Virus record (IMG/VR): IMGVR_UViG_3300042091_000013
Coordinates: 1 to 25,065 of that record
Source: a virus
Direction: 5' to 3' (one strand)
DNA: 25,065 nucleotides
Notes under the pieces: model-generated
The model's input: the letters and a program-made list of their open reading frames with translations, nothing else
What the model was told of the DNA's origin: nothing
Database searches by the model: none
Made by a program: the position numbers and the translations under genes
In this document: positions 12,997 through 21,298 of the stretch, in pieces
Numbering within the stretch: position 1 is the stretch's first letter
How the letters are laid out: every line of letters begins with the position of its first letter

Positions 12997-13367
12997 TGGA
13001 CCTGCGCTCGATTGCCAACACGGTCAGTGACACGGTGAATCCCAATATCGCTGTGACTGTGCAGGCATCCACTGGATACAACATCGGCGCGGGACTCAAG
13101 CAGGTTCCTTCTTACGCCACTCCAGTTAACGGATTCGCACAAGTCCAGGCGCTGACCGCCGCTGATCTGCGACACCTTGACGGCCTTAACATTCAAGGCG
13201 CTACGCAGTCGATCATCCTTCGCGGGGCTTTGGATGCGATTGTGCGCGTGAACTCCAAGGGCGGCGATCTGGTAACGATCAACGGGCAGACGTGGCTCAC
13301 GGTAGCTGTTCTTGAGCAATGGCCCTTGTGGACGCGGGCTGCGATCCTGCTACAGGATGTGAACTGA
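12993..13367 (+). CDS. Putative head-closure (stopper) protein, 124 aa
   Basis: A 124-residue protein, beta-rich, with LTAADLRHLDGLNIQG (about 55-70), GGDLVTINGQTWLTVAVLEQ (about 88-107) and WTRAAILLQ at the end. This layout is common to small neck proteins encoded right before the terminator gene in contractile-tail phages. The exact role is inferred from position. Start 12993 overlaps the previous stop (ATGA), and the stop shares one base with the next ATG (TGATG). Confidence 0.6.
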   Translation: MMDLRSIANTVSDTVNPNIAVTVQASTGYNIGAGLKQVPSYATPVNGFAQVQALTAADLRHLDGLNIQGATQSIILRGALDAIVRVNSKGGDLVTINGQTWLTVAVLEQWPLWTRAAILLQDVN

Positions 13368-13885
13368 TGAGCGCCCCGACACAATACGTCCCGTCGATCA
13401 CTGTTGATTCGATCTTCGATGCGCTGGGAGTGTTTCTGACGCCGTTCGTCACGCCAGCGCAGATCATCCGCGCCCAGGTAAACCGCGTTGCACCTCCTAT
13501 CGGCAGTTTTGTGGAACTGACTGAGCTTTCAAGTGCTGATCTCGAAGTTCCGCGCCAATGGTACGACCACACCTACCTTGAGCGCAATATCATCGGACCG
13601 AAACGCCTCATGATTCAGGCGGACTTTTACGGCAAGCTGGCGGGTGACTGGTGCGCGGCAGTCAAAACAGTGTGGCGCACACCCTACGCTGCCTCGCTGT
13701 TTCCCAAAGGAATTGCCCCGCTCTACTGCGACGATGGCCACGAAGCCCCGCTGATTACCGGCGAAGAACAGTACGAGCGCCGCTGGGCGCTGACTATGAA
13801 TTTGCAGTACAACCCGATTGTGGTCGTGCCATTGCAATCGGCAGACACTTTGAAAATGAACCTGATTGATGACGTGGACGCATAA
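13367..13885 (+). CDS. Neck terminator protein (gp12-like, LIC_12616 type)
   Basis: A 172-residue protein of the neck/tail-terminator group. Typical parts are the N-terminal IFDALGVFLTPFV, QVNRVAPPIGSFVELT, IGPKRLMIQADFYG and the C-terminal QYERRWALTMNLQYNPIVVV. It should cap the tail tube and join it to the head. ATG 13367 is chosen over an upstream frame because it overlaps the previous stop. It is followed after nine bases by the sheath gene. Confidence 0.75.
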   Translation: MSAPTQYVPSITVDSIFDALGVFLTPFVTPAQIIRAQVNRVAPPIGSFVELTELSSADLEVPRQWYDHTYLERNIIGPKRLMIQADFYGKLAGDWCAAVKTVWRTPYAASLFPKGIAPLYCDDGHEAPLITGEEQYERRWALTMNLQYNPIVVVPLQSADTLKMNLIDDVDA

Positions 13886-13894
13886 GGAGAACCA

Positions 13895-15448
13895 ATGACC
13901 ATACCGGCATCGCAGATCGCAAACGTAATTCCCGGAGTTCTCAGTCCTGGCGGCGCTGGACTGGTGATGAACGGCCTTGTGCTGACGGAGAACCCACTGA
14001 TGACTACCGGCACAGTGCAGAGCTTTGCCAGCGCGGAAGCGGTATCGGCCTTCTTTGGGCCATCCTCGACGGAGTACGCTTATGCCTCCGTCTACTTCGC
14101 CGGGTACGTCAACGGAACCCAGCTTCCATCCTCGATTCTTTTTGCTGCCTACAATGGTGCCTCCGCTCGCGCCGCGACGCTGACTTCTGGCAGCTTTGCC
14201 GACTACAGTCTGGCCGAAATGCAGGCCATCACCGGCATATTGACGCTAACCGTAAATGGAACCCCGATCACGTCAGCCTCGATCAGTCTGACCGGACAAG
14301 TGAGCCAAAGCGCGATGGCAACCGCCATCCAGGCGGCATTCACTGACCCGAACTTTACGGTCAGTTGGAGCGCCGGGACGAGTCAGTTTGTCTTCACCAG
14401 CGGCACGACTGGAGTCAATTCGACAATCACCTTTGGCAGTGGGACGATTGCAATGAACCTATTGGTAACCCAGGCGGCAGGAGCCATTCTTTCGCAGGGA
14501 GCGGCTGAGGATACTCCTTCCGTGGCCATGAACCGGATTTGGGGACTGTCGCAAAACTGGGCCAGCATGTCTACGATTTTTGAGCCGGACGTTGCCGACA
14601 AGAAGTCCTTTGCGACATGGTTTAGCGAACAGGACGATGAAGTTTTGTACGTCTGCTGGGACAGCGATTCAAACGCCAGTGTGAGCGGAGGCGCGGGGAC
14701 GTTCGGCGTGTGGGCAATCGCCAACAGCGTGAACGGCGTGATGAGCATCGGCGGCGATCCGGCAGTGGGAACGCTTGGCCCGCTGGTTATGAACGTGGCC
14801 GCGTTTGTGCAGGGCATGATCGCGTCGATCAATTTCTCGCAGACGAATGGCAGAATCACGCTTGCCGGGAAATCGGCCCAGTCTGCCGCTGTCACGCCAA
14901 CCTGCGCGAACATTCAGACGTATCAAAACCTACTGGCGAATGGCTACAGTTGCTATGGCTCGTTTGCTTCGCGCAACCAGGGATTCACCTTCTTCTCGAA
15001 CGGCAACATGCCGGGAGATTTCCCCTGGGCAGACCAGTACATCGACCAGATTTGGCTGAGCGCACAGCTTCAACTGGCGCTGTTGAATCTCTACACCACG
15101 GTCAATGACATTCCTTACGATCTGACCGGCTACGGACTGATCCGGGCCGCGCTCGTGGGTCAGCCGACAGCGAATGGAAACGTAACCTACGACGGGCCGA
15201 TCAACAACGCGCTGAATAACGGCGTCATTGTTCCCGGCGTGTCGCTGTCCTCGACTCAGGCAGCGGCGGTCAACAGCGCGGCGGGTGCGAACGTGGCGGG
15301 AACGATCACAGCCAACGGTTTTTACTTGCAGATTCTCGATCCAGGTGCGACAGCGCGGAACGCTCGGCAGACGCCGATCATCAACTTGTGGTACACGGAT
15401 GGCGGGGCCGTCCAGCAGTTCAGCATGGCGAGCGTGGACATTTTGTGA
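13895..15448 (+). CDS. Contractile tail sheath protein (DUF3383 type)
   Basis: A 517-residue sheath subunit that makes this a contractile-tail phage. It shows the DUF3383 pattern: N-terminal MTIPASQIANVIPGVLSPGG, FASAEAVSAFFG and YFAGYVNGTQLP, a beta-rich inserted domain (about 90-200), and the C-terminal core with PWADQYIDQIWLSAQLQLAL and LLNLYTTVNDIPYDLTGYG. The ribosome site AAGGAGA precedes ATG 13895 at good distance. The tube gene follows directly. Confidence 0.9.
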   Translation: MTIPASQIANVIPGVLSPGGAGLVMNGLVLTENPLMTTGTVQSFASAEAVSAFFGPSSTEYAYASVYFAGYVNGTQLPSSILFAAYNGASARAATLTSGSFADYSLAEMQAITGILTLTVNGTPITSASISLTGQVSQSAMATAIQAAFTDPNFTVSWSAGTSQFVFTSGTTGVNSTITFGSGTIAMNLLVTQAAGAILSQGAAEDTPSVAMNRIWGLSQNWASMSTIFEPDVADKKSFATWFSEQDDEVLYVCWDSDSNASVSGGAGTFGVWAIANSVNGVMSIGGDPAVGTLGPLVMNVAAFVQGMIASINFSQTNGRITLAGKSAQSAAVTPTCANIQTYQNLLANGYSCYGSFASRNQGFTFFSNGNMPGDFPWADQYIDQIWLSAQLQLALLNLYTTVNDIPYDLTGYGLIRAALVGQPTANGNVTYDGPINNALNNGVIVPGVSLSSTQAAAVNSAAGANVAGTITANGFYLQILDPGATARNARQTPIINLWYTDGGAVQQFSMASVDIL

Positions 15449-15459
15449 AGAGGTGACGT

Positions 15460-15924
15460 ATGGGAGCTTTCGTGAACGGGGTTACTGGTGGTCAAAGCAC
15501 GATCACCTCTGCAAACTCGGTAATCAGCATGTCTGTGCAGGGCTTGTTCGGTACGCCTGTGCAACTGCAAGGCTACTCGACCGACAAGGCGTGGGACACG
15601 GCGGCGGTCGTGGTCAGCGAAACGCAGATCGGCGTGGATGGGCGAAAGACTGCCGGGTTGGTCTTTAACCCGATCAAGCAGACATTCTCATTCCAGGCCG
15701 ACTCGCCCAGCGTCGGATTCTTCGAGCAAATCTACGCCGCGCAACGCGCTGCCCGCGACGTGTACTACATCGCAGCCACGATTGACCTGCCTTCTACGGG
15801 CGAATCGTACATCTGCAACAAAGGCACGTTGGAGGATTACAACGCCGTAGCGTCGGCGGGAAAAGTCCTCAACGCCCGCGAATTTTCGATCAACTGGGGC
15901 AGCGTCCAGCCCTCTGTGCTGTAG
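15460..15924 (+). CDS. Tail tube protein (DUF3277-like)
   Basis: A 154-residue protein downstream of the sheath, the usual place of the inner tube. Beta-rich, with GFFEQIYAAQRAARDVYYIA and TGESYICNKGTLEDY, and a C-terminal NAREFSINWGSVQPSVL; overall like phage tail tube families of the DUF3277 type. GAGGTG lies before ATG 15460. Identification rests on size, order and fold-like pattern rather than on a catalytic motif. Confidence 0.78.
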   Translation: MGAFVNGVTGGQSTITSANSVISMSVQGLFGTPVQLQGYSTDKAWDTAAVVVSETQIGVDGRKTAGLVFNPIKQTFSFQADSPSVGFFEQIYAAQRAARDVYYIAATIDLPSTGESYICNKGTLEDYNAVASAGKVLNAREFSINWGSVQPSVL

Positions 15925-15936
15925 CTGGAGTAGCGC

Positions 15937-16419
15937 ATGAGAAAGACGGAAACATACACCGTTGAATCTGAGGGCAGAGACAAAGGCAAGAGCTTCCTGC
16001 TTACTGAGATGCCTGCGACGAAGGCGGAGGATTGGGCGATCCGGGCCATGCTTGCCCTCGGAGCCGCGAACGTGGAGATTCCAGACGGCGCTCTCCAGTT
16101 GGGCATGGCGGCGCTGGCGGAAATCGGCCTCAAGAAGCTCTTCGCCATTGACGCCGCGCAGATGCGTCCGCTCCTGGATGAATTGATGGAGTGTGTCGAG
16201 TTCGTTCCGAATCCTCAGAAGCCGCAGGTCAAGGTGAAGTACCCGCTCTTTGAAACCCAGGTCGAGGAAGTCAAGACACTGCTTTCGCTGAAATGGCAGG
16301 TGCTCAAGTTACACATGGATTTTTCGCTCGCCGACAGCCTCTCAGAATCTCTCGGAAAGGGGCTGGAGGCGGCAAAGCGCAAGCCGAGTACGCAAACGTC
16401 TCCAGAATCATCGGAGTAA
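15937..16419 (+). CDS. Tail assembly chaperone, short form (G-like)
   Basis: A 160-residue acidic/helical protein between tube and tape measure, the position of the lambda G-like chaperone that coats the tape measure during tail assembly. The C-terminal tail after residue 140 is low-complexity (RKPSTQTSPESSE). A slippery heptamer at 16356-16362 lets part of the ribosomes enter the -1 frame and make the long form. Confidence 0.75.
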   Translation: MRKTETYTVESEGRDKGKSFLLTEMPATKAEDWAIRAMLALGAANVEIPDGALQLGMAALAEIGLKKLFAIDAAQMRPLLDELMECVEFVPNPQKPQVKVKYPLFETQVEEVKTLLSLKWQVLKLHMDFSLADSLSESLGKGLEAAKRKPSTQTSPESSE

Positions 16420-16532
16420 TCGTTGGAAGGCGATTGGCGACGCTGGCGGAGCTTCAAACGATCTACGGTGAAGAAGATGCACATAATTTGCTGGAAATTA
16501 TCGCCGTAGATTCAGCGAACGAGGGGGAATGA
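15937..16532 (+). CDS. Tail assembly chaperone, -1 frameshift fusion (GT-like)
   Basis: The reading frame at -1 relative to the chaperone gene is open from before the slippery site to TGA at 16532 and encodes a typical T-like extension (YANVSRIIGVIVGRRLATLA, then ELQTIYGEEDAHNLLEIIAV). That extension has no good start of its own: its nearest ATG (16293) gives an odd basic N terminus. A slip at A AAG GGG would give about 142 zero-frame residues plus 56 from the -1 frame, about 198 in all. It ends just before the tape measure gene, as in other tailed phages. Confidence 0.78.
16356..16362 (+). promoter_or_regulatory. Programmed -1 frameshift site A AAG GGG
   Basis: In the zero frame the codons read GGA AAG GGG, so AAAGGGG is a perfect X XXY YYZ heptamer. 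A lambda-type alternative, C GGA AAG (16353-16359), overlaps it but has one mismatch. Both lead into the same -1 frame. Confidence 0.7.
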
Positions 16533-16533
16533 C

Positions 16534-18303
16534 ATGCCGACTATCGTGGATTCCCTCATCGTAACCCTGGGCTTGGATTCTAAAGACGTAGACGCCAAAG
16601 CTCCTGGCGTCCGCAAGAAGCTCGCTGATATTGAAAAGGAAGCGGACAAAGCCAAGAAAACAACTGATGATTTTGGCAAGGGGCTAAAGCAGGTTTCTGC
16701 GAGTCTTGGATCATTTCTCGCCGTGTTGGGCAGTACTGCCGCCGCTTCAGTATTCATTAAAAACACCATCGACACCAATACGCAGCTTTACCTGCTCTCT
16801 CGCAATCTGGAGATGAATACGCAAAAGCTCTTTGCGTGGGGCGCGGCGGCTCAGGAGATCGGCGGAAATAAGGGAACGATTCAAAACTTCATGCGGACGA
16901 TTGCCGGGATGCCTGGAGAGCTGCTCATTGGCAGGATGCCCCAGTTGCTCCCTCTCTTCGCGCGGCTGGGCATCAATTTCCGTGAGCCGTTCGATCAGAT
17001 CATGGTGGACCTATCGAAACGATTCTCTGGCATGGACCGCAAGGTTGCGTTCAGCTTCGGGATGGCCAGCGGCGTACCGGAAGACGTAATGAACCTGCTG
17101 CTTCAAGGCCCAGGCGCTGTGCAGTCGGCCATTGGCAGAACGGCGGGATTCGGACCAACCGGGAAAGAGGCTGGTTCGGCGCTCGAACTCAAGCGCCGGT
17201 TTACAGACCTTGAGCTGCTGTTGGTCAAGATCGGCTACGATCTGCTGTACAAGGTGACGCCTTACCTGGAAAAGTTCCTTGACGTGCTGATGAAGATCGG
17301 CGAGTGGGCAAAGCGCCATGAACGCATTGTGGCTATCGTTGCTGGGCTTGCAGCGGCCCTTGCTGGCGTCGCTGGGCTTGCCGGGGCGCTAGGGGCTGTC
17401 ACGCTGGCAGTGACGGCTCTCTGGGGCGCTATTGCGGCGGCGTGGCCTGTTCTGGCCGTGGTGGGCGTCGTGACGGCGTTGGGAGCGGCAATCCTGCTGC
17501 TGCGGAACGATTACAAGGTCTGGTCTGAGGGCGGAAAGTCGTTGTTCAACTGGGGAGATTGGGCAGAAGGCATCGACACCTGCTCAGAGGCATGGGATAC
17601 GCTCCGAGACAAGATTGAGAAAGCTACCAACGCCTTCGGAAAATGGGTTGATAGGAACACTCCGCCTTCTGGGCCTGAAGTGGGCATTTCTCTGCGGGAA
17701 AAGTACGACACATTCATGGCTAAACATGCGATGGGATGGGGGATCGGCAAGACAACTGACCAGTACCGTGAGGATTTCCTCGTGGATTTAATCGCCAGCA
17801 AGGAAGGATTCTACGAGCCAACTGGAATCAGGCCAAATATACCTCAGAGAGCGCACAATCCAGGCAATATTGAGTACGGAGATTTTGCGAAGTCGCAAGG
17901 CGCAACCGGCTACGTTGTAGCCCAGGGCGGGAAAAAGATCGCTACTTTCCCGGAGGACAACACTGGGTTCAATGCGATGCGAGTTTTGGTGCGAAGCAAG
18001 GGGTATTCTGAACTTTCTCCAGATCAGGCGGTGTCACGCTGGCAGACAGGATTGGTATCTCCGCGCATCGGCGATCTTCCCGGACTTATGAAAATTATTC
18101 ACGGAATACAGGGAGCATCCAGTCTTCCGGCCTCAGTTTCCTCGGCCACAACGACCAGCAGCACCAGCAACGACAACAGTCGCGTTACCAACATCGGAAC
18201 CATCAACATGCAGAATCCGGCAGGCATTCAGGACATGACGCCGACGATGCTGCGGGGAATGGACTGGACAACGCTCGTGTGCCAACAGAATTTTGGGCTT
18301 TAA
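16534..18303 (+). CDS. Tape measure protein with lysozyme-like domain
   Basis: A 589-residue protein. Start is helical and coiled-coil prone (KKLADIEKEADKAKKTTDD). A long hydrophobic stretch at about 263-325 (VAGLAAALAGVAGLAGALGA, then further Ala/Val/Leu-rich segments ending ALGAAILLLRND) could insert into the host membrane at injection. At about 415-505 there is a module with LIASKEGFYEP, RAHNPGNIEYGDF and ATFPEDNTGFNAM, resembling NPGN-type peptidoglycan-degrading domains. Length sets tail length; 589 residues at about 1.5 angstrom each predict a tail near 85-90 nm. Confidence 0.85.
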   Translation: MPTIVDSLIVTLGLDSKDVDAKAPGVRKKLADIEKEADKAKKTTDDFGKGLKQVSASLGSFLAVLGSTAAASVFIKNTIDTNTQLYLLSRNLEMNTQKLFAWGAAAQEIGGNKGTIQNFMRTIAGMPGELLIGRMPQLLPLFARLGINFREPFDQIMVDLSKRFSGMDRKVAFSFGMASGVPEDVMNLLLQGPGAVQSAIGRTAGFGPTGKEAGSALELKRRFTDLELLLVKIGYDLLYKVTPYLEKFLDVLMKIGEWAKRHERIVAIVAGLAAALAGVAGLAGALGAVTLAVTALWGAIAAAWPVLAVVGVVTALGAAILLLRNDYKVWSEGGKSLFNWGDWAEGIDTCSEAWDTLRDKIEKATNAFGKWVDRNTPPSGPEVGISLREKYDTFMAKHAMGWGIGKTTDQYREDFLVDLIASKEGFYEPTGIRPNIPQRAHNPGNIEYGDFAKSQGATGYVVAQGGKKIATFPEDNTGFNAMRVLVRSKGYSELSPDQAVSRWQTGLVSPRIGDLPGLMKIIHGIQGASSLPASVSSATTTSSTSNDNSRVTNIGTINMQNPAGIQDMTPTMLRGMDWTTLVCQQNFGL

Positions 18304-18305
18304 TA

Positions 18306-19022
18306 ATGCCGACGATTCCCTATCCCGATGTGCCGAACTATCCCGGAGTGCCGTACATTCCCCGGACTTCGCCCGGAGCGCCGTCTATCAATCTCAGCGT
18401 TGCGCCGCCGCAAGACTGGATGATTAACCAAGCCCCAAACGAGTTGCCGTGGGGAATCTTCACCTATCCCGCAAATAAGCCAATTTACCCTCCGACAGAA
18501 GGCGGAACGCTGTCGGTTTTGACGTTCGGATTCACTCGCTCGATGCAGGTCAGCGACTTCCCGATTGAAGCAAATAACACGAAAAAAGGTGCAGCTTTCG
18601 CCAGTTTCAACAAAGTCTATCAGCCTTCCAATCCGGTTGTTACGCTGGCCCTGAGCGGCACAGAGGGAGAGAAGATCGCTTTCTTGAAAGCTATTGACGA
18701 CGCCTGTCAATCAACTGCGCTTTTCAATGTCTATACTCCCGATGCTTCCTACAGCGGCAGCAAGGGTGCTTGCACGGTGGAGCGGTACAGCTATCAGCGG
18801 TCAGCTACGCGCGGCGCAACGATGCTGATTGTGGAAGTGTCTCTCAAGCAAGTGTTACAGGTCACTGCGGCTCTGTCCAACGTAGCGGCTGTATCAGGGA
18901 TTGCATCTCCGCAGTCTCCGAGCGCAGTCGCGCCGGTCAACAATGGGATCACCCAGGCCTCGCCTCCGCCGGTTTCATGGATGGCGCGGATGTTTAGCTC
19001 TGGCACTGTAGGAGTTCCGTAA
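18306..19022 (+). CDS. Putative baseplate/tail protein after tape measure, 238 aa
   Basis: A 238-residue protein with a Pro/Tyr-rich N terminus (PYPDVPNYPGVPYIPRTSPG), a beta-rich middle (GFTRSMQVSDFPIE, NPVVTLALSGTEGEK) and ACTVERYSYQRSATRGATML with LIVEVSLKQV later. Position between tape measure and the plug protein is that of baseplate hub-connector proteins, but I cannot name the family. Start 18306 is taken just after the tape measure stop; an upstream frame start at 18279 would lie inside the tape measure gene. Confidence 0.6.
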   Translation: MPTIPYPDVPNYPGVPYIPRTSPGAPSINLSVAPPQDWMINQAPNELPWGIFTYPANKPIYPPTEGGTLSVLTFGFTRSMQVSDFPIEANNTKKGAAFASFNKVYQPSNPVVTLALSGTEGEKIAFLKAIDDACQSTALFNVYTPDASYSGSKGACTVERYSYQRSATRGATMLIVEVSLKQVLQVTAALSNVAAVSGIASPQSPSAVAPVNNGITQASPPPVSWMARMFSSGTVGVP

Positions 19023-19342
19023 TGCAGCAGATTGTCCTTCAACCCGTTCCCTCGCAGCAGACACAGGTTGTGCTTGACGGGCAATCGTGCGCGATCTCGG
19101 TTTATGTCAAGAATCAGTGCATGTTTTTCGATCTCGCTGTGAATGGAACCCAGATCGCATATGCCGTGCAGTGCAAGAACCTTGTATCGCTTGTGCCGAC
19201 AGCGTACCTCGGATTTAGCGGATGGCTTGTCTTTTTCGATACGCAGGGAACCAGCGATCCAATCTATACTGGCCTCGGTGGGCGCTGGCAAATGCTCTAC
19301 TTGGATGAGGCAGATTTGAGGGCGTATGGGATCGCTGCCTAG
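19022..19342 (+). CDS. Baseplate plug protein (DUF6983-like)
   Basis: A 106-residue protein with the pattern of small baseplate plug proteins: LQPVPSQQTQVVLDGQSCAI at the start, VYVKNQCMFFDLAVNGTQI, and the strongly conserved end YLGFSGWLVFFDTQGTSDP followed by YTGLGGRWQMLYL. It should fill the tube end or centre of the baseplate. ATG 19022 overlaps the previous stop (TAATG), and its last 17 bases overlap the hub gene. Confidence 0.78.
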   Translation: MQQIVLQPVPSQQTQVVLDGQSCAISVYVKNQCMFFDLAVNGTQIAYAVQCKNLVSLVPTAYLGFSGWLVFFDTQGTSDPIYTGLGGRWQMLYLDEADLRAYGIAA

Positions 19343-20264
19343 TTCATTTGCGAACGTCAAGGACTTGCGCTTCGTGATTACGCTCAAGAACGGCAACGCC
19401 TTTTCCTCGTCTGGCGGCCAGTCGAGCAATACGATCACGCTCCAAGGACTGCGGGCGTCTGTTTACATCGACAATGCGGGCGGAGCCATGATGGGAACGC
19501 TTCGCGCGCAAGTCTTCGGCGTAACTGCCAGCGACATGAACAGGCTTACCAGCACGTTATGGGATGCGCTCGTGGTCAGTCCGGCTGGCTCATCATTCGC
19601 ATTCAATACGATTCAGGTTTTCGCAATCGACGGCACACAGCAGACGCTCGTCTACAATGGCGACATTCTGAATTGCTGGGGCGTCTACACTTCGATGCCC
19701 AATACCTACCTGTATATCGAAGCGCTGATCGGATATTCGGCGCTCGTCCAGCCTGTCGATCCATTGAGCATTGCGGCTGATACTGACGTTGGAACTGTTA
19801 TGAAGGGAATTGCCGGACAAATGGGCTATCAGTTTGAGAACAATGGCGTCAACACGACTGTCGCCAAAGGCTCTTACTGGGGAAACACGCTGATGGAACA
19901 GGCGCGGGCGCTGATGCAAGCGTACAGGTTCTGGATGTATCTCGACAGCACCAGCCCGAACACGATTGCGATTGCGCCTTATGGATCGGCCCGCAATGTC
20001 GCCGCGCCGTTGATTTCTCCGCAGACAGGCATGGAAGGCTACCCTGTTTTCAACAGCACTGGCGTCAATTTCGAGACGCTCTTCAATCCGGCGCTGGTAT
20101 TCGGCGGACCTATTCAAATGGTTTCCTCGATTCCCAAGGCGAAAGGAACTTGGATAGTGGTTTCAATGTCGCATCACCTTTCGAGCCAAATGCCCGGAGG
20201 GCCGTGGAAAACTACCGTTAATGCTGTGTCTCCGCAAACTGGAGCGGCCTACGTGGGGCAATGA
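19326..20264 (+). CDS. Baseplate hub protein (gp27/GpD-like)
   Basis: A 312-residue beta-rich protein in the position of the central hub that holds the spike. Features include ANVKDLRFVITLKNG at the start, VFGVTASDMNRLTSTLWDAL, MPNTYLYIEALIGYSALVQP, and near the end SIPKAKGTWIVVSMSHHLSS followed by PGGPWKTTVNAV, a typical hub ending. It overlaps the plug gene upstream and the spike gene downstream, consistent with one baseplate unit. Confidence 0.75.
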   Translation: MGSLPSSFANVKDLRFVITLKNGNAFSSSGGQSSNTITLQGLRASVYIDNAGGAMMGTLRAQVFGVTASDMNRLTSTLWDALVVSPAGSSFAFNTIQVFAIDGTQQTLVYNGDILNCWGVYTSMPNTYLYIEALIGYSALVQPVDPLSIAADTDVGTVMKGIAGQMGYQFENNGVNTTVAKGSYWGNTLMEQARALMQAYRFWMYLDSTSPNTIAIAPYGSARNVAAPLISPQTGMEGYPVFNSTGVNFETLFNPALVFGGPIQMVSSIPKAKGTWIVVSMSHHLSSQMPGGPWKTTVNAVSPQTGAAYVGQ

Positions 20265-20932
20265 TGGGGACTGTTTCCAATCCGGCAGGCATGTTGCAGC
20301 CCTCAAATCTTTGGGGCGTCTACAATAATCTGCGCTTCGTGATTCAGCAGGCACTGGCAAATGTCCAGACTGCGACAATCGTCCAAGTAGTCGCCTGCTC
20401 AAATAGCGGCGGGGTGTCGCCGGTTGGAACAGTTGACGTGCAAATCCTCGTGAATCAGATCACTGGACAGGCGGTAGCAACTCCGCACGTCACGATGTAC
20501 GGCTTGCCATATCTGAGAATTCAGGGCGGCGCGAACGCGGTCATTCTTGACCCGCAACCAGGAGATATTGGAATCGCCGTCTTTGCCAGCCGGGACATTA
20601 CGAACGTCAAAAGCACGAAAGCACAGGCGAACCCGCCGACTTTCAGGACGCACGACTTCGCGGACGGGATGTACCTCGGAGGTCTGTTGAACGGGACGCC
20701 CTCGCAGTACATTCAGTTCAACAGTTCCGGTATCTCTGTGATCTCTCCGACAGAGGTCAAGATTACAGCGCCGTCGATTCTGCTTTCTGATGCGGGATCA
20801 GCAGAGGCTTTAGTGTTGAAACCGTTCTATGATTTTTGGAATACCAACATTCTGCCGTTTTTACAGGGATTGGGCTACACTGGTCCTGTGCCTCCAACGA
20901 ATAGCGTTACCACGGTGATTCAAGGTCAATAG
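20261..20932 (+). CDS. Gp138-type baseplate spike (membrane-puncturing) protein
   Basis: A 223-residue protein. The N-terminal half matches the Gp138 OB-fold domain: IQQALANVQTATIVQVVACS, VDVQILVNQITGQAVATPHV, YGLPYLRIQGGANAVILDPQ then PGDIGIAVFASRDI. The second half (GISVISPTEVKITAPSILLS) is the start of a short beta-helical needle. It is pushed through the outer membrane on contraction. It overlaps the hub gene by four bases and is followed by the W-like wedge gene with no gap. Confidence 0.85.
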   Translation: MMGTVSNPAGMLQPSNLWGVYNNLRFVIQQALANVQTATIVQVVACSNSGGVSPVGTVDVQILVNQITGQAVATPHVTMYGLPYLRIQGGANAVILDPQPGDIGIAVFASRDITNVKSTKAQANPPTFRTHDFADGMYLGGLLNGTPSQYIQFNSSGISVISPTEVKITAPSILLSDAGSAEALVLKPFYDFWNTNILPFLQGLGYTGPVPPTNSVTTVIQGQ

Positions 20933-21298
20933 ATGAGCGGAACGACGCAAAACACGCTACTGCTCGACACTCAAGCCTGGGACTTGGTGCTAGACTCGAA
21001 CGGCAACATCGCCTTGGCTTCCCCGCCTTACGCGGTCGCTCAAGACGTGGCCAGCGCGATTCGCACGTTCCTGGGCGAGCTTTGGTACGACACCACACAA
21101 GGCGTTCCGTACTGGCAACAGTTGCTAGGCCAGAATCCAACCATCTCGCAGATTGCGGCGGCTTTCAATCAGGCGGCGCTCACTGTTCCAGGCGTCGCAA
21201 CGGCAAACACGGTCATCACTTCAATCTCTGGACGCGAGGTCAGCGGACAAGTCCAGTTCACGACCGGAGACGGAGAAAGTACGACGGTGACATTCTGA
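20933..21298 (+). CDS. Baseplate wedge protein (W / gp25-like)
   Basis: A 121-residue protein with the gp25-like core: SPPYAVAQDVASAIRTF followed by LGELWYDTTQGVPYWQQLLG (about 28-64), and a beta-strand C terminus (VSGQVQFTTGDGESTTVTF). The wedge protein starts sheath polymerisation at the baseplate. Start 20933 follows directly on the spike stop, and the stop shares one base with the next ATG. Confidence 0.85.
   Translation: MSGTTQNTLLLDTQAWDLVLDSNGNIALASPPYAVAQDVASAIRTFLGELWYDTTQGVPYWQQLLGQNPTISQIAAAFNQAALTVPGVATANTVITSISGREVSGQVQFTTGDGESTTVTF

Noticed and set aside
16293-16532. Separate gene for the T-like chaperone part
   Set aside because: No ribosome site at its ATG and the first 25 residues do not resemble the family; the -1 frameshift explains it better.
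18794-19438. Minus-strand frame of 214 codons in the baseplate region
   Set aside because: It crosses three well supported rightward genes and shows no family pattern.
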